Assembly: GCA_031177685.1 (NCBI GenBank) | Contig: JAPSGI010000005.1 | Location: 62,001 to 126,000 of the forward strand | DNA: 64,000 nucleotides | Direction: 5' to 3' | From: Solirubrobacteraceae bacterium | Lineage (GTDB): Bacteria > Actinomycetota > Thermoleophilia > Solirubrobacterales > Solirubrobacteraceae | Shown: positions 34,812 through 44,020 of the stretch, piece by piece | How positions within the stretch are numbered: the first letter of the stretch is position 1 | Layout of the letters: each line of letters begins with the position of its first letter | Translations under genes and position numbers: made by a program | Notes under the pieces: generated by a model | What the model was told of the DNA's origin: nothing | The model's input: only the letters and a program-made list of their open reading frames with translations | The model's database searches: none

Positions 34812-35581
34812 CGGTCACGCTGCCCAGCCTGCGGATCGCGCTGCGCGTGTGGCGGCGCAACCTGCGGGTGTACTCGAAGATCTGGCGCAACACGCTGCTG
34901 CCGCTGTTCTTCGACCCGCTGCTCTACCTGATGGCGATGGGGTTCGGGCTCGGCACGTACCTGGCCACGATCAACGGCGTGCCCTACAAGGACTTCATCG
35001 CGCCGGGGCTGTGCGCCTCGGCGGTGATGTGGGGGGCGGCCTTCGAGGTCGCGTGGAACGCGTGGTTTCGCATGGAGGAGCTGCGCATCTACGACGCGAT
35101 GCTGGTCACGCCCATCGAGGTGGAGGACCTCGTGACCGGCGAGGTCCTGTGGGCGGGGACGCGCGCGGTCATCTACGGGACCGCGTTCCTGGCCGTGATC
35201 GCCGGTTTCGGGCTGGTGGACTCCTGGTGGGCGCTGGCGATGCCGCCGTTCCTCCTGCTCGGCGGGCTGTGCTTCGCGGCGATCGGCCTGGCCTACACCT
35301 CGCTGATCCCGAAGATGGACTACTACACGTTCTACTTCACGCTGTTCATCACGCCGATGTTCCTGTTCGGCGGGATCTTCTTCCCCTACGACCAGCTGCC
35401 GGAGTGGGCGCAGGTCGTCGCGTGGTTCACGCCGCTCTACCACCTGGTCGCGATCTGCCGCGACCTCGCCACGGGTCCCGAGGTGCTCTCCGTCCTGGGC
35501 AACGCGGCGTGGCTGGCCGCGCTGACGCTGGCCCTGTTTCCGATCCCCGTGCGCGCGATGCGCCGCCGGCTCGTCGCGTAA
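34808..35581 (+). CDS. ABC-2 type exporter permease
   Basis: 257 residues, six membrane helices, with the NodJ/DrrB-like ABC-2 phrases WRNTLLPLFFDPLLYLMAMGFGLG and MFLFGGIFFPYDQLPEWAQ. Forms the membrane channel with the preceding ATPase. Substrate unknown. GTG start overlapping the ATPase stop. Confidence 0.9.
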   Translation: MTVTLPSLRIALRVWRRNLRVYSKIWRNTLLPLFFDPLLYLMAMGFGLGTYLATINGVPYKDFIAPGLCASAVMWGAAFEVAWNAWFRMEELRIYDAMLVTPIEVEDLVTGEVLWAGTRAVIYGTAFLAVIAGFGLVDSWWALAMPPFLLLGGLCFAAIGLAYTSLIPKMDYYTFYFTLFITPMFLFGGIFFPYDQLPEWAQVVAWFTPLYHLVAICRDLATGPEVLSVLGNAAWLAALTLALFPIPVRAMRRRLVA

Positions 35582-35596
35582 GCCGTTACGCGTACG

Positions 35597-36565
35597 ATGG
35601 CGGCTCCGTCGATGCTGCGACTCTGCTCCGTCTTCGCCGTCGCGCTCCTCGCGGCGCTGGCCGTGGCGCCGGCCGCGGCGGCGGGCAAGCGCAAGCGCCC
35701 GAGCCACGTGCCCGCGCTGCAGGTCGTGCCCGAGCGCGTGTACGCGATCAACGGCAAGCGCGTGGCGCTCGTCCACCGCGAGGTCCGCTTCCGCGGCGTG
35801 GTGCGCCAGTACGTACCGGGCCAGGTCTTCTCCGTGCGCGTGCGCGTGGGCAAGCGGCGCCACGTCGTCGTCACGCGCACCGCGACGCCGCGCGGGACGC
35901 GCGGCGAGTTCACGGTCGAGCTCGCGGTGCGCCGGGTGGGCCGCCTGCGGGCGGTGGCCACCGGGGCGGGCCTGCGCGCGCGCTCGCGCTCGGTCCACGT
36001 GGTGCGCGCCTCGGCGGCCCCCGGCCAGGAGGGTCTGCACGTGCAGTTCCTCCAGCGCCGGCTGCGCGACCTGCGCTACCTCGTCGGACTGTCCGGCCGC
36101 CTCGACGGGTCCACGCAGCGCGCGATCATGGCCTATCGCAAGGTGAGCGGCCTGCCGCGCAACTTTCGCGCCAGCCGCACGATCTTCGAGCGCCTCGCGG
36201 ACGGGCGCGGGCGCTTCCGCTCCAAGTTCCCGAACCACGGCAAGCACGTGGAGGCCGACCTCTCACGGCAGGTGCTGGTCCTGCACGACCGCAAGGGCCG
36301 CGTCTTCCGGATCCTGCACACCGCGTCGGGCACCTCCGCCACACCGACCGTCCGCGGCTCGTACCGCGTGTACTCGAAGACCTGGGGCGTCAACTCGCTG
36401 GGCATGGTCCACTCCGTCTACTTCCACCGCGGCTACGCGATCCACGGCTTCGCCAGCGTGCCGGCCGGGCCCGCGAGCCACGGGTGCCTGCGGATCCCCA
36501 TCCCCAACGCCCGCTTCGTCTACCGCTGGCTGGACTTCGGCGACCGGGTGGATGTGTACCGCTAG
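35597..36565 (+). CDS. Secreted L,D-transpeptidase with peptidoglycan-binding domain
   Basis: 322 residues. A signal peptide (to about Ala29), a beta-rich domain, a peptidoglycan-binding-1-like repeat (about 145-190: HVQFLQRRLRDLRYLVGLSGRLDGSTQRAIMAYRKVSGL) and a C-terminal YkuD domain with catalytic HGFASVPAGPASHGCLRIP. Cross-links peptidoglycan 3-3 or anchors proteins. TACGAT at 35593-35598 overlaps the first ATG; if it is a -10 box the real start is the ATG at 35612, which gives a cleaner signal peptide. Confidence 0.92.
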   Translation: MAAPSMLRLCSVFAVALLAALAVAPAAAAGKRKRPSHVPALQVVPERVYAINGKRVALVHREVRFRGVVRQYVPGQVFSVRVRVGKRRHVVVTRTATPRGTRGEFTVELAVRRVGRLRAVATGAGLRARSRSVHVVRASAAPGQEGLHVQFLQRRLRDLRYLVGLSGRLDGSTQRAIMAYRKVSGLPRNFRASRTIFERLADGRGRFRSKFPNHGKHVEADLSRQVLVLHDRKGRVFRILHTASGTSATPTVRGSYRVYSKTWGVNSLGMVHSVYFHRGYAIHGFASVPAGPASHGCLRIPIPNARFVYRWLDFGDRVDVYR

Positions 36566-36987
36566 GTGAGACCGGGCGGGGGCTTGCTGCCCGGTGGCGG
36601 CGGTGGCGCGGCGGCCGGGGTGTGGCGGACGAGCGTGTGGGAGCGCACGTCGAGGCGGCGCGCGAGGTAGGCGAGCCCCAGGCCGTAGACGAGCAGGCCG
36701 GCCAGGGCGGGGATCGTGCGGCGCGCCCAGGAGTTGCTCGTGTCGCCGGCGAGCCCGGCGAAGGGCGTCAGCAGGACGTCGTTGACGTCGTCGATCGCCT
36801 CGCGGGCGGCGGTGTGGTCGGCGGCGCGCTGGCGTTCGCGGTCGGGACCGGGTGCCACGACGTCCACCTGCTGATCGGAGGCCCCGCGGACCTCCTCGAC
36901 GGCGAACAGCGCGAAGCTCAGCACGATCACCGCGCTGGACACGGCGGCAAGCGATCGCAGGGCTCCGTCGATCACGGTCCATAGCAT
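36562..36987 (-). CDS. Hypothetical two-helix membrane protein
   Basis: 141 residues. Helix 1 at about 9-32, an extracytoplasmic loop of about 50 residues rich in Asp and Arg, helix 2 at about 88-108 and a Pro-rich tail. No family recognised. The ATG at 36987 is preferred to an in-frame start at 37017, which would overlap pyrE; the two genes are divergent with 11 bases between starts. It converges with the L,D-transpeptidase with a 4-base overlap. Confidence 0.65.
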   Translation of the reverse strand: MLWTVIDGALRSLAAVSSAVIVLSFALFAVEEVRGASDQQVDVVAPGPDRERQRAADHTAAREAIDDVNDVLLTPFAGLAGDTSNSWARRTIPALAGLLVYGLGLAYLARRLDVRSHTLVRHTPAAAPPPPPGSKPPPGLT

Positions 36988-36998
36988 CGGCGCACGCG

Positions 36999-37562
36999 AT
37001 GACTTCCTTGACGGCACGCGACCGGCTGGTGGACGCCCTGCGCACGCACGCGCTGGTGATCGGCGAGGTCACGCTGACCAGCGGGGCGGTCGCGCAGTAC
37101 TACGTCGACGCCAAGCGCGCGATCCTGCTGCCGGAGGGCTTCGCCGCGCTCGCCGAGCTGGTGGCCGAGCGGGCCCGCGCGCGCGGCGCGACCGCCGTGG
37201 GCGGGCTGACGATGGGCGCCGACCCGATCGCCTGCGCGGCGCTGGCCGGTGGCGCCGGTGCCAAGGCGTTCTTCGTGCGCAAGGAGACCAAGGGCCACGG
37301 GCTGCAGCGCCGCATCGAGGGCCCGCCGCTGGAGCCGCATGACCGCTGCCTGATCGTGGAGGACGTGGTGACCACCGGCGGCTCGACGCTGGAGGCGATC
37401 GCCGCCGTACGGGAAGCCGGCCTGGAGATCTGCGGCGTGGTCGCCGTGCTCGACCGCCTGGCCGGGGGCGCCGAGCGCATCGCGCAGGCCGCGGACGCGC
37501 CCTACGACGCCCTCGCCACGATCGACGACGTCTACCCCGACCGGCCGGACCGCCCGCTCTAG
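36999..37562 (+). CDS. pyrE: Orotate phosphoribosyltransferase
   Basis: 187 residues. FFVRKETKGHG and the PRPP-binding LIVEDVVTTGGST are diagnostic. Transfers ribose-5-phosphate from PRPP to orotate in pyrimidine synthesis. The ATG at 36999 matches the family start. The stop TAG shares a CTAG palindrome with the stop of the convergent lipoprotein gene. Other pyr genes are not nearby. Confidence 0.95.
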   Translation: MTSLTARDRLVDALRTHALVIGEVTLTSGAVAQYYVDAKRAILLPEGFAALAELVAERARARGATAVGGLTMGADPIACAALAGGAGAKAFFVRKETKGHGLQRRIEGPPLEPHDRCLIVEDVVTTGGSTLEAIAAVREAGLEICGVVAVLDRLAGGAERIAQAADAPYDALATIDDVYPDRPDRPL

Positions 37563-38152
37563 GGCTCCGCCGGGCCGGCGCGGAACGTGCGCACCATGCC
37601 GCGCGTCGCCGCGCGGTAGCGCGCCGCGGGGGCGCGGGCGGTGCGGAAGAAGATCAGCGTGAACGTCACCCGCCCGCGCCGGCGCAGGGCGGTGACCCGA
37701 ATCGCCTGGCGCAGGCTCGTGCGCGCGAACACGCCGCGCGCGCTCACCGTGGAGCCGGGGTAGCGCGCGCCGCGCAGCGGCTGCGGGCGGCCGACGCGCA
37801 GGGCGCGGTAGCCCTCCAGGGAGTTCGCGGTGCGCCGGACGTAGACGTCCGCCGGCAGGTCCCGTCCGTCGGCGCTGCGGTCGGCCGCGATGCTCACCGC
37901 CAGCAGGCGATCGCCCGAGCGCACCAGCGTGGCGCCGCGCGCGCCGCGCGCCTTCCAGCCCGGCGGGATGCCGAGCGAGAACCCGGCCCGCCGGTTGACG
38001 ACGCGCGTCCAGCCGCGCGGCAGCGGCCCGCGCCGGTCCGCGCGCTCCTGCGGCGTCGTGGAGACGGGCGCCGGCTCGTCGTCGCCGCACCCGCCGGCGG
38101 CTGTGGCGCAGGCCAGGACCGGCAGCAGTATCGCGAGGCGGCGCGGCGGCAA
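37559..38152 (-). CDS. Putative lipoprotein directly downstream of tRNA-Arg
   Basis: 197 residues. A lipoprotein signal (AILLPVLACATAAGGC, modified Cys at 22) then a domain GWTRVVNRRAGFSLGIPPGWKARG resembling the fold of small actinobacterial PsbP/LpqN-like lipoproteins; no firm family. The only start near the signal peptide is a TTG at 38152, one base after the tRNA-Arg discriminator. There is no room for a ribosome site, so initiation is probably leaderless. It converges with pyrE. Confidence 0.75.
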   Translation of the reverse strand: MPPRRLAILLPVLACATAAGGCGDDEPAPVSTTPQERADRRGPLPRGWTRVVNRRAGFSLGIPPGWKARGARGATLVRSGDRLLAVSIAADRSADGRDLPADVYVRRTANSLEGYRALRVGRPQPLRGARYPGSTVSARGVFARTSLRQAIRVTALRRRGRVTFTLIFFRTARAPAARYRAATRGMVRTFRAGPAEP

Positions 38153-38153
38153 G

Positions 38154-38222
<69 letters not shown>

Positions 38223-38227
<5 letters not shown>

Positions 38228-38248
38228 TACATCGATTAGCGTAGCCCC
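38223..38248. promoter_or_regulatory. Inverted repeat and -10 box at the tRNA-Arg 5' end
   Basis: GGGGCTAC (38223-38230) and GTAGCCCC (38241-38248) form an 8-bp inverted repeat with a 10-base loop; one arm includes the first five bases of the tRNA. On the minus strand TACGCT (38238-38243) lies 10 bases before the tRNA and is a good -10 candidate. If the transcript started upstream of the repeat, the leader could pair with the acceptor strand. Initiation from TACGCT would exclude the far arm. Confidence 0.4.
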
Positions 38249-38291
38249 GGCAGGGGCAGGATGGGGTCGGGCGCCGTCGAACGGACCTTCG

Positions 38292-39263
38292 TTGAGCTCG
38301 CTGAGCTACACCGAGCCGTCGCTGGAGCTCGGCGCGGCCACCGCGCCCGCCGAGGTGCTCGCGCGCTCGCCGCTCCAGGTCTTCTGGCGCCGCCTGCGCG
38401 GCGACCGCGTCGCGCTCGCGGCGCTGGCCTTCCTCGTCGTGTTGGCGCTCGTCGCGCTGGCCGCCCCGCTGGTGGTCAAGGTGCTCGGCGCGCCGCCGCC
38501 CGACCGGCAGTCCACGGAGGCGCTGGACGCGTTCGGGGCCCCCACGGGTCCGAGCGCCGAGCACCTGTTCGGCGTCGACCAGCTGGGCCGCGACGTGTTC
38601 AGCCGCGTGGTCTACGGCGCGCGCGTGTCGCTCGAGGTGGCGCTCGCCGCCACCGGGATCGCGGTCGTCGTGGGGACCGTGATGGGCACGCTGGCCGGCT
38701 TCTACCGCGGCTGGGTCGACACGATCCTCTCGCGGCTGATGGACGTCCTGCTGGCCTTCCCGATCCTGCTGCTGGGGATCGGGCTGGCCTCGGCCTGCGC
38801 GCTGGGCAACGGCTGCCTCGGCGGAATCGTCCAGCCGGGACTCACGACGGTGATCTTCGTGATCTCGCTCGCCTCCTGGCCCTACATAGCGCGCATCGTG
38901 CGCGGCCAGGTCCTGTCACTGCGCGAACGCGAATTCGTGGAGGCTTCGCGCGCCTTGGGGTCCTCGAACCTGCGCATCATGCGCGTGGAGATCCTCCCGA
39001 ACCTCGTGGCACCGATCATCGTCTACACGACGCTGATCATCCCGACCAACATCCTGTTCGAGGCTGCGCTCTCGTTCCTGGGCGTCGGGGTCCAGCCACC
39101 GACCCCGAGCTGGGGACAGATGATCGCCGACGCCACTTCCATCTTCGACACCGCCTGGTGGTACATGGCCTTCCCGGGCCTCGCGCTCGTGCTCACCGTG
39201 CTCGCCTTCAACCTGGTGGGCGACGGTCTGCAGGACGCGCTGAACCCGAAGGCCGCACGCTGA
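38292..39263 (+). CDS. Oligopeptide/dipeptide-type ABC importer permease (DppC/OppC class)
   Basis: 323 residues, six membrane helices. N-terminal cytosolic segment with the OppC_N feature (QVFWRRLRGDRVALAALAFL), periplasmic HLFGVDQLGRDVFSRVVYGARVSL and the EAA loop EFVEASRALGSSNLRIMRVEILPN. TTG start at 38292. It precedes the solute-binding protein gene, an unusual order; the partner DppB-type permease is downstream. Confidence 0.92.
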   Translation: MSSLSYTEPSLELGAATAPAEVLARSPLQVFWRRLRGDRVALAALAFLVVLALVALAAPLVVKVLGAPPPDRQSTEALDAFGAPTGPSAEHLFGVDQLGRDVFSRVVYGARVSLEVALAATGIAVVVGTVMGTLAGFYRGWVDTILSRLMDVLLAFPILLLGIGLASACALGNGCLGGIVQPGLTTVIFVISLASWPYIARIVRGQVLSLREREFVEASRALGSSNLRIMRVEILPNLVAPIIVYTTLIIPTNILFEAALSFLGVGVQPPTPSWGQMIADATSIFDTAWWYMAFPGLALVLTVLAFNLVGDGLQDALNPKAAR

Positions 39264-39297
39264 ACGTTCGATGTAGCAGCGACAGAAAGGAACCCTG

Positions 39298-41043
39298 ATG
39301 CATAGACGAATCCGAGGCTTCGCGATCGCCGGCGTGGTGGCCGCGTTCGCGCTGGGCCTTCCGGCGTGCGGTGGGAACGGGGACGACGACGACAACGGCG
39401 GCGCCCGTGGCGCGGCCGAGACGGAGCCGGTCTCCGGCCAGAAGCGCGGCGGGACGCTGCGGGTCCAGTCCGCCGAGGGATTCGAGCATCTCGATCCGGG
39501 GTCCTCGTACTTCCAGCTCGACTACGTGGCGGTCTACGCCGTGCACCGTCCCCTTTACTCCTTCCGGCCGGAGGACCCGGAGAACCCGGAGCCGGACCTC
39601 GCGTCCGGCCCGCCGCGGATCTCGGCCGACGACCGGACGGTCACGGTCACGATCCGGCCGGGCGTGCGCTTCAGCCCGCCGGTCAACCGCGAGGTGACCG
39701 CGCGCGACGTGAAGTTCGCGATCGAGCGCGGCTTTGACCCCAACGTCTCCAACGGGTACGCGCCGAGCTACTTCGGCGCGATCCGCGGGGCCGACAAGGC
39801 CAAGGGCGGCCCGATCGCCGGCATCAGCACGCCGGACGACCGGACGATCGTCTTCGAGCTGACGCAGCCCTTCGGGGCCACGATGGCCAAGGCGCTCACG
39901 CTGCCCCTGAGCGCCCCCGTCCCGGAGGAGTACGTCCAGCGCGAGGACCTCGACGCGAAGTCTCCGACCGTCTACGACTCCGCCCCGGCGCGGCAGGCCT
40001 TCACCGGCCCGTACGTGATCGCGAAGTACACGGCCGGCAAGAGCCTGTCGCTGGCGCGCAACCCCAACTGGGACCCGGAGACGGACTTCCGCCCCGCCTA
40101 CCTCGACCGGATCGAGTGGACCGTCGGCGCCGACCCCAACGTGGCGGGCCGTCAGATCCTCACCGGCCAGGGGCAGGTGAACGGGGACACGCCCCCGGCG
40201 CCGATCGTGAAGCTGGCGGCGACCAAGCACAAGGACCAGATCTCCTTCACGCCGCTGGGCAACCGCTACGTCTCGATGAACACCCAGATCCCACCGTTCG
40301 ACGACGTCAACGTCCGCAAGGCGGTGGTGGCGGCGACCGACCGTGTGGCACTGCAGCTCACGCGGGGCGGGCCGATTGCGGGAGAAATAGCCACCCACTT
40401 CCTCGCGCCCGGCGCGCCGGGCTTCGAGGCGGCCGGCGGGACGGAAGGCCCGGACGTGGACTTCCTGGACAACCCGCGCGGCGACATGGAGCTGGCGGCG
40501 GAGTACCTGCGCAAGGCGGGACACGACAACGGCCGCTATTCGGGACCCCCGATCACGATGGTCGCCGACAACGCCGACCCCGCGTCCAAGTCGGCGCAGG
40601 TCGTGCTGCAGACGTTCCAGCGCCTGGGCTTCGAGGTGAAGTACCGCGCCGTCTCGCACGAGACGATGTACTCGAAGTTCTGCAACGTGCCGGCGGCGAA
40701 GGTGCACGTGTGCCCCAACGTCGGCTGGCTGCCCGACTTCCCGGACGGGTACGCGTGGCTCTACGTCCCGTTCAACGGGAAGTCGATCACGCCGCAGAAC
40801 AACGCCAACTGGCCGCAGCTCGACGACCCGAAGGTCAACGCCGCGATGGAGCGCGCCCAGGCGATCACCGATCCCGAGGACCGCGCGGAGGCGTGGGGCG
40901 AGGTGGACCGGATGGTCACCGAGCTGGCCGCGGCGGTCCCGTGGTTCTGGGACAACACGCCCAACATCCAGTCGCCCGACGTCCAGGGCGTGATCGCGCG
41001 CTGGAACGCCGCCTATGACATCTCCTGGACGTCGCTGAAGTAA
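39298..41043 (+). CDS. Solute-binding lipoprotein of the peptide-type ABC importer (family 5)
   Basis: 581 residues. A lipoprotein signal ends in LGLPAC (Cys at about 24), an acidic linker follows, then the SBP family 5 fold: RGGTLRVQSAEGFEHLDPG, SPPVNREVTARDVKFAIERG and late NVRKAVVAATDR. Binds peptides, nickel chelates, sugars or other solutes outside the cell; the ligand is not deducible. A clear AAAGGAA ribosome site precedes the ATG. Confidence 0.93.
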   Translation: MHRRIRGFAIAGVVAAFALGLPACGGNGDDDDNGGARGAAETEPVSGQKRGGTLRVQSAEGFEHLDPGSSYFQLDYVAVYAVHRPLYSFRPEDPENPEPDLASGPPRISADDRTVTVTIRPGVRFSPPVNREVTARDVKFAIERGFDPNVSNGYAPSYFGAIRGADKAKGGPIAGISTPDDRTIVFELTQPFGATMAKALTLPLSAPVPEEYVQREDLDAKSPTVYDSAPARQAFTGPYVIAKYTAGKSLSLARNPNWDPETDFRPAYLDRIEWTVGADPNVAGRQILTGQGQVNGDTPPAPIVKLAATKHKDQISFTPLGNRYVSMNTQIPPFDDVNVRKAVVAATDRVALQLTRGGPIAGEIATHFLAPGAPGFEAAGGTEGPDVDFLDNPRGDMELAAEYLRKAGHDNGRYSGPPITMVADNADPASKSAQVVLQTFQRLGFEVKYRAVSHETMYSKFCNVPAAKVHVCPNVGWLPDFPDGYAWLYVPFNGKSITPQNNANWPQLDDPKVNAAMERAQAITDPEDRAEAWGEVDRMVTELAAAVPWFWDNTPNIQSPDVQGVIARWNAAYDISWTSLK

Positions 41044-41057
41044 CGGAGGGCCGGCGG

Positions 41058-42020
41058 ATGATGCGTTACGTCGTCCGCCGGCTCCTCTGGACGGTCGCGC
41101 TGCTCCTCGTGGTCAGCGCGGTCACCTTCCTGATCTTCTACAGCCTGCCGTCGGCCGACCCCGCCGCTCTGCGTGCGGGGCGGACGGCGAACCCGCAGCT
41201 GGTCGAGCAGATCCGGGAGAACCTGGGGCTCGACCGTCCCGTCTACGTGCAGTACTGGCTGTACATGAAGCAGGTGGTGCTGCACTTCGACTTCGGCTAC
41301 AGCTACCAGAACAGCGCGCCGGTGCGCGCGCAGATCGTGGACCGGCTGCCGGCCACCGTCTCGCTCACGCTGGGCGCGGTCGTGGTGTGGCTGGCCATCG
41401 GCCTGCCGGTGGGCATCGTGTCCGCGCTGCGCCGGCGCCAGTGGCCGGACCGCCTCGCGATGGGCCTCGCCCTGATCGCCATCTCAGCGCCGGTGTACTG
41501 GCTCGGGCTGGTGTCGCTGTACTTCTTCGCCGACGACATCGGCCGCTTCCCGCTGCTGCCGGGCGCCAGCTCCTACCGCCCGCTGACCGAGGACCCCGGC
41601 GCGTGGCTGGGCTCGCTGGTGCTCCCGTGGCTGGTGCTGGCGGCCAGCTTCGCCGCCTTCTACGCGCGCCTGCTGCGCGCCAATCTGCTGGAGACGATGT
41701 CCGAGGACTACATCCGCACCGCGCGCGCGAAGGGCGTGCCCGAGCGCCAGGTGGTGCTCAACCACGGCGTGCGGGCCGCCATCACGCCGGTCGTGACCGT
41801 GCTCGGACTGGACATCGGCATCCTGCTGGGCGGTGCGATCCTCACCGAGACCGTGTTCAACGTCCCGGGCGTCGGGCGCCTGGCCTACGACGCGATCCAG
41901 CGGGCCGACCTGCCGGTGATCCAGGGCACCGTCCTCTTCGGTGCGTTCTTCATCGTGGTGGCCAACCTGGTGGTCGACGTCTTCTACGCCGTCCTTGACC
42001 CGCGGGTGCGCTACTCGTGA
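41058..42020 (+). CDS. Oligopeptide/dipeptide-type ABC importer permease (DppB/OppB class)
   Basis: 320 residues, six membrane helices. YVVRRLLWTVALLLVVSAVTFLIF opens the protein, DYIRTARAKGVPERQVVLNHGVRAAITP is the EAA loop and TETVFNVPGVGRLAYDAI follows. GGAGGG ribosome site 14 bases after the binding-protein stop. Pairs with the DppC-type permease. ATG at 41061 is an equally possible start. Confidence 0.93.
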   Translation: MMRYVVRRLLWTVALLLVVSAVTFLIFYSLPSADPAALRAGRTANPQLVEQIRENLGLDRPVYVQYWLYMKQVVLHFDFGYSYQNSAPVRAQIVDRLPATVSLTLGAVVVWLAIGLPVGIVSALRRRQWPDRLAMGLALIAISAPVYWLGLVSLYFFADDIGRFPLLPGASSYRPLTEDPGAWLGSLVLPWLVLAASFAAFYARLLRANLLETMSEDYIRTARAKGVPERQVVLNHGVRAAITPVVTVLGLDIGILLGGAILTETVFNVPGVGRLAYDAIQRADLPVIQGTVLFGAFFIVVANLVVDVFYAVLDPRVRYS

Positions 42021-43024
42021 CGCCGCTGCTGGAGGTCCGGGACCTGCGGGTGCGCTTCCACGTGGAGGACGCCGCGATCGGCGCGGTGGACGGCATCTCC
42101 TACGCCGTCGAACGCGGCAAGGTGCTGGGGATCGTGGGCGAGTCGGGCTCGGGCAAGAGCGTGTCCGCGCTGACCGTGATGGGGCTGACCCGCGCCCCGG
42201 GCGTGGAGATCTCCGGCCAGGTCCTGCTCGACGGGCGCGACCTGCTGTCGCTGCCATCCGAGGAGATGCGCCGCGTGCGCGGCCGCGACGTCGCGATGGT
42301 CTTTCAGGACCCTCTGTCCTCGCTGCACCCGTTCCACCGGGTGGGGCGCCAGGTCGCCGAGGCGGTGCGCGTGCACCAGGACGTCTCGCGCGCCGCCGCG
42401 CGGGCGCTGGCGGTCGAGCTGCTGGGGATGGTCGGCATGCCGGATCCCGCGCGGCAGGCGGACTCCTGGCCGCACGAGCTGTCGGGCGGCATGCGCCAGC
42501 GCGCGATGATCGCGATGGCGCTGGCCAACCACCCGCGGCTGCTGATCGCCGACGAGGCGACCACGGCGCTCGACGTGACCGTGCAGGCGCAGATCCTGGC
42601 GCTGCTGGAGCGGCTGCGCTCCGAGCTGGGAATGGCGATCGTCGTGATCACGCACGACCTGGGCGTGGTGGCCGAGATGGCCGACGACGTGGCGGTCATG
42701 TACGCGGGACAGATCGTGGAGCGCGCGCCGGTTCAGAAGATTTTCGCGGCGCCCGAGCACCCCTACACCTGGGGCCTGCTGCGCTCGATGCCGCGGCTGG
42801 ACGTCCCGCGCGGGCGCGAGCTGGTCCCGATCGCCGGGCGCCCGCCCAGCCTGGTCCATCCCCCGCGGGGGTGCCGCTTCCATCCCCGCTGCCCGCACGT
42901 GCGCGACCGCCACCGCGAGGTCGTGCCGCCCCTGGCGCCGGTGGCGGGCGACCCGGCCCACGCGGTGGCGTGCCTGCTGGAGCCCGAGACGCGGCGGCGG
43001 CTGTGGAGGGAGCGCCCGGGGTGA
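42017..43024 (+). CDS. Peptide-type ABC importer ATPase (DppD class)
   Basis: 335 residues. Walker A GESGSGKS, signature LSGGMRQRAMIAMAL, Walker B LLIADEATTALDVTVQ and switch TITHDL-like VITHDLGVVAEMAD. The C-terminal oligopeptide-specific extension with clustered cysteines (CRFHPRCPHVRD) can hold an iron-sulphur cluster, as seen in the family. GTG start overlapping the permease stop. Confidence 0.93.
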   Translation: MTPLLEVRDLRVRFHVEDAAIGAVDGISYAVERGKVLGIVGESGSGKSVSALTVMGLTRAPGVEISGQVLLDGRDLLSLPSEEMRRVRGRDVAMVFQDPLSSLHPFHRVGRQVAEAVRVHQDVSRAAARALAVELLGMVGMPDPARQADSWPHELSGGMRQRAMIAMALANHPRLLIADEATTALDVTVQAQILALLERLRSELGMAIVVITHDLGVVAEMADDVAVMYAGQIVERAPVQKIFAAPEHPYTWGLLRSMPRLDVPRGRELVPIAGRPPSLVHPPRGCRFHPRCPHVRDRHREVVPPLAPVAGDPAHAVACLLEPETRRRLWRERPG

Positions 43025-44019
43025 GCGAGCCGCTGCTGGAGGTTCGCGACGTGGTCAAGCACTTCGGCGGCGCGCACGCCGTGGACGGCGTGTCGCTGAG
43101 CGTCTCTCCCGGCGAGACGCTGGGGATCGTGGGCGAGAGCGGCTGCGGCAAGAGCACGACCGCGCGCCTCATGCTGCGCCTGCTGGATCCCGACTCGGGA
43201 ACGGTCCACTTCCGCGGCGAGGACGTGACGCGCGCGCGCGGGCGGCGGCTGAAGGCGCTGCGACGCGAGATGCAGATGGTCTTCCAGGACCCCTACTCGT
43301 CGCTGAACCCTCGCCGCACCGTGGGCGCGATCGTAGGCGAGCCGTTCGCCGTGCACGGGCTGCACCCCGGCTCCGGCGAGCGCCGGCGCGCGGTGCAGGA
43401 GCTGCTGGAACGCGTGGGCCTGGGCGCCGAGCACCTCAACCGCCACCCGCACGAGTTCTCCGGCGGGCAGCGCCAGCGCATCGGGGTGGCGCGCGCGCTG
43501 GCCCTGTCGCCGCGCCTGATCGTGGCCGACGAGCCGGTCTCCGCGCTGGACGTGTCGATCCAGGCGCAGATCCTCAACCTGCTGCGCGAGCTGCAGCGCG
43601 ACACCGGGATCGCGCTCGTGCTGATCGCGCACGACCTGTCGGTGGTGCGGCACATGTGCGATCGGGTGGCGGTGATGTACCTGGGCCAGATCGTGGAGCT
43701 GGCGGACGCAGGCACGCTGTACAGCACGCCGCGCCACCCCTACACCGGCGCGCTGCTGTCCGCCGTGCCCGTCCCGGACCCCCGGCAGGCCGGACGACTG
43801 CGCGGAGCCGCGGTGTCGGGCGACCTGCCCAGCCCGCACGACCCGCCGCGCGCCTGCCGGTTCCATCCCCGCTGCCCGAAGGCGCGCGAGCGCTGCTGGA
43901 CCGAGACGCCGCGGCTGGACCCCAAGCCCGGCGGCGGGGTGGCCGCGTGCCACTTTCCGCTGCGCGACGACGAGGTTGCGGAGCGGGTGCCGGCCGGCGT
44001 GACCGGCACCCGCCCGTAG
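43021..44019 (+). CDS. Peptide-type ABC importer ATPase (DppF class)
   Basis: 332 residues. Walker A GESGCGKST, the Opp/Dpp phrase MQMVFQDPYSSLNPRRTV, signature FSGGQRQRIGVARAL, Walker B LIVADEPVSALDVSIQ and the C-terminal CRFHPRCPKARERC cysteine cluster. Completes the importer with DppD. GTG start overlaps the previous stop. Its stop is separated by one base from the stop of the convergent RTX gene. Confidence 0.93.
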   Translation: MSEPLLEVRDVVKHFGGAHAVDGVSLSVSPGETLGIVGESGCGKSTTARLMLRLLDPDSGTVHFRGEDVTRARGRRLKALRREMQMVFQDPYSSLNPRRTVGAIVGEPFAVHGLHPGSGERRRAVQELLERVGLGAEHLNRHPHEFSGGQRQRIGVARALALSPRLIVADEPVSALDVSIQAQILNLLRELQRDTGIALVLIAHDLSVVRHMCDRVAVMYLGQIVELADAGTLYSTPRHPYTGALLSAVPVPDPRQAGRLRGAAVSGDLPSPHDPPRACRFHPRCPKARERCWTETPRLDPKPGGGVAACHFPLRDDEVAERVPAGVTGTRP

Positions 44020-44020
44020 C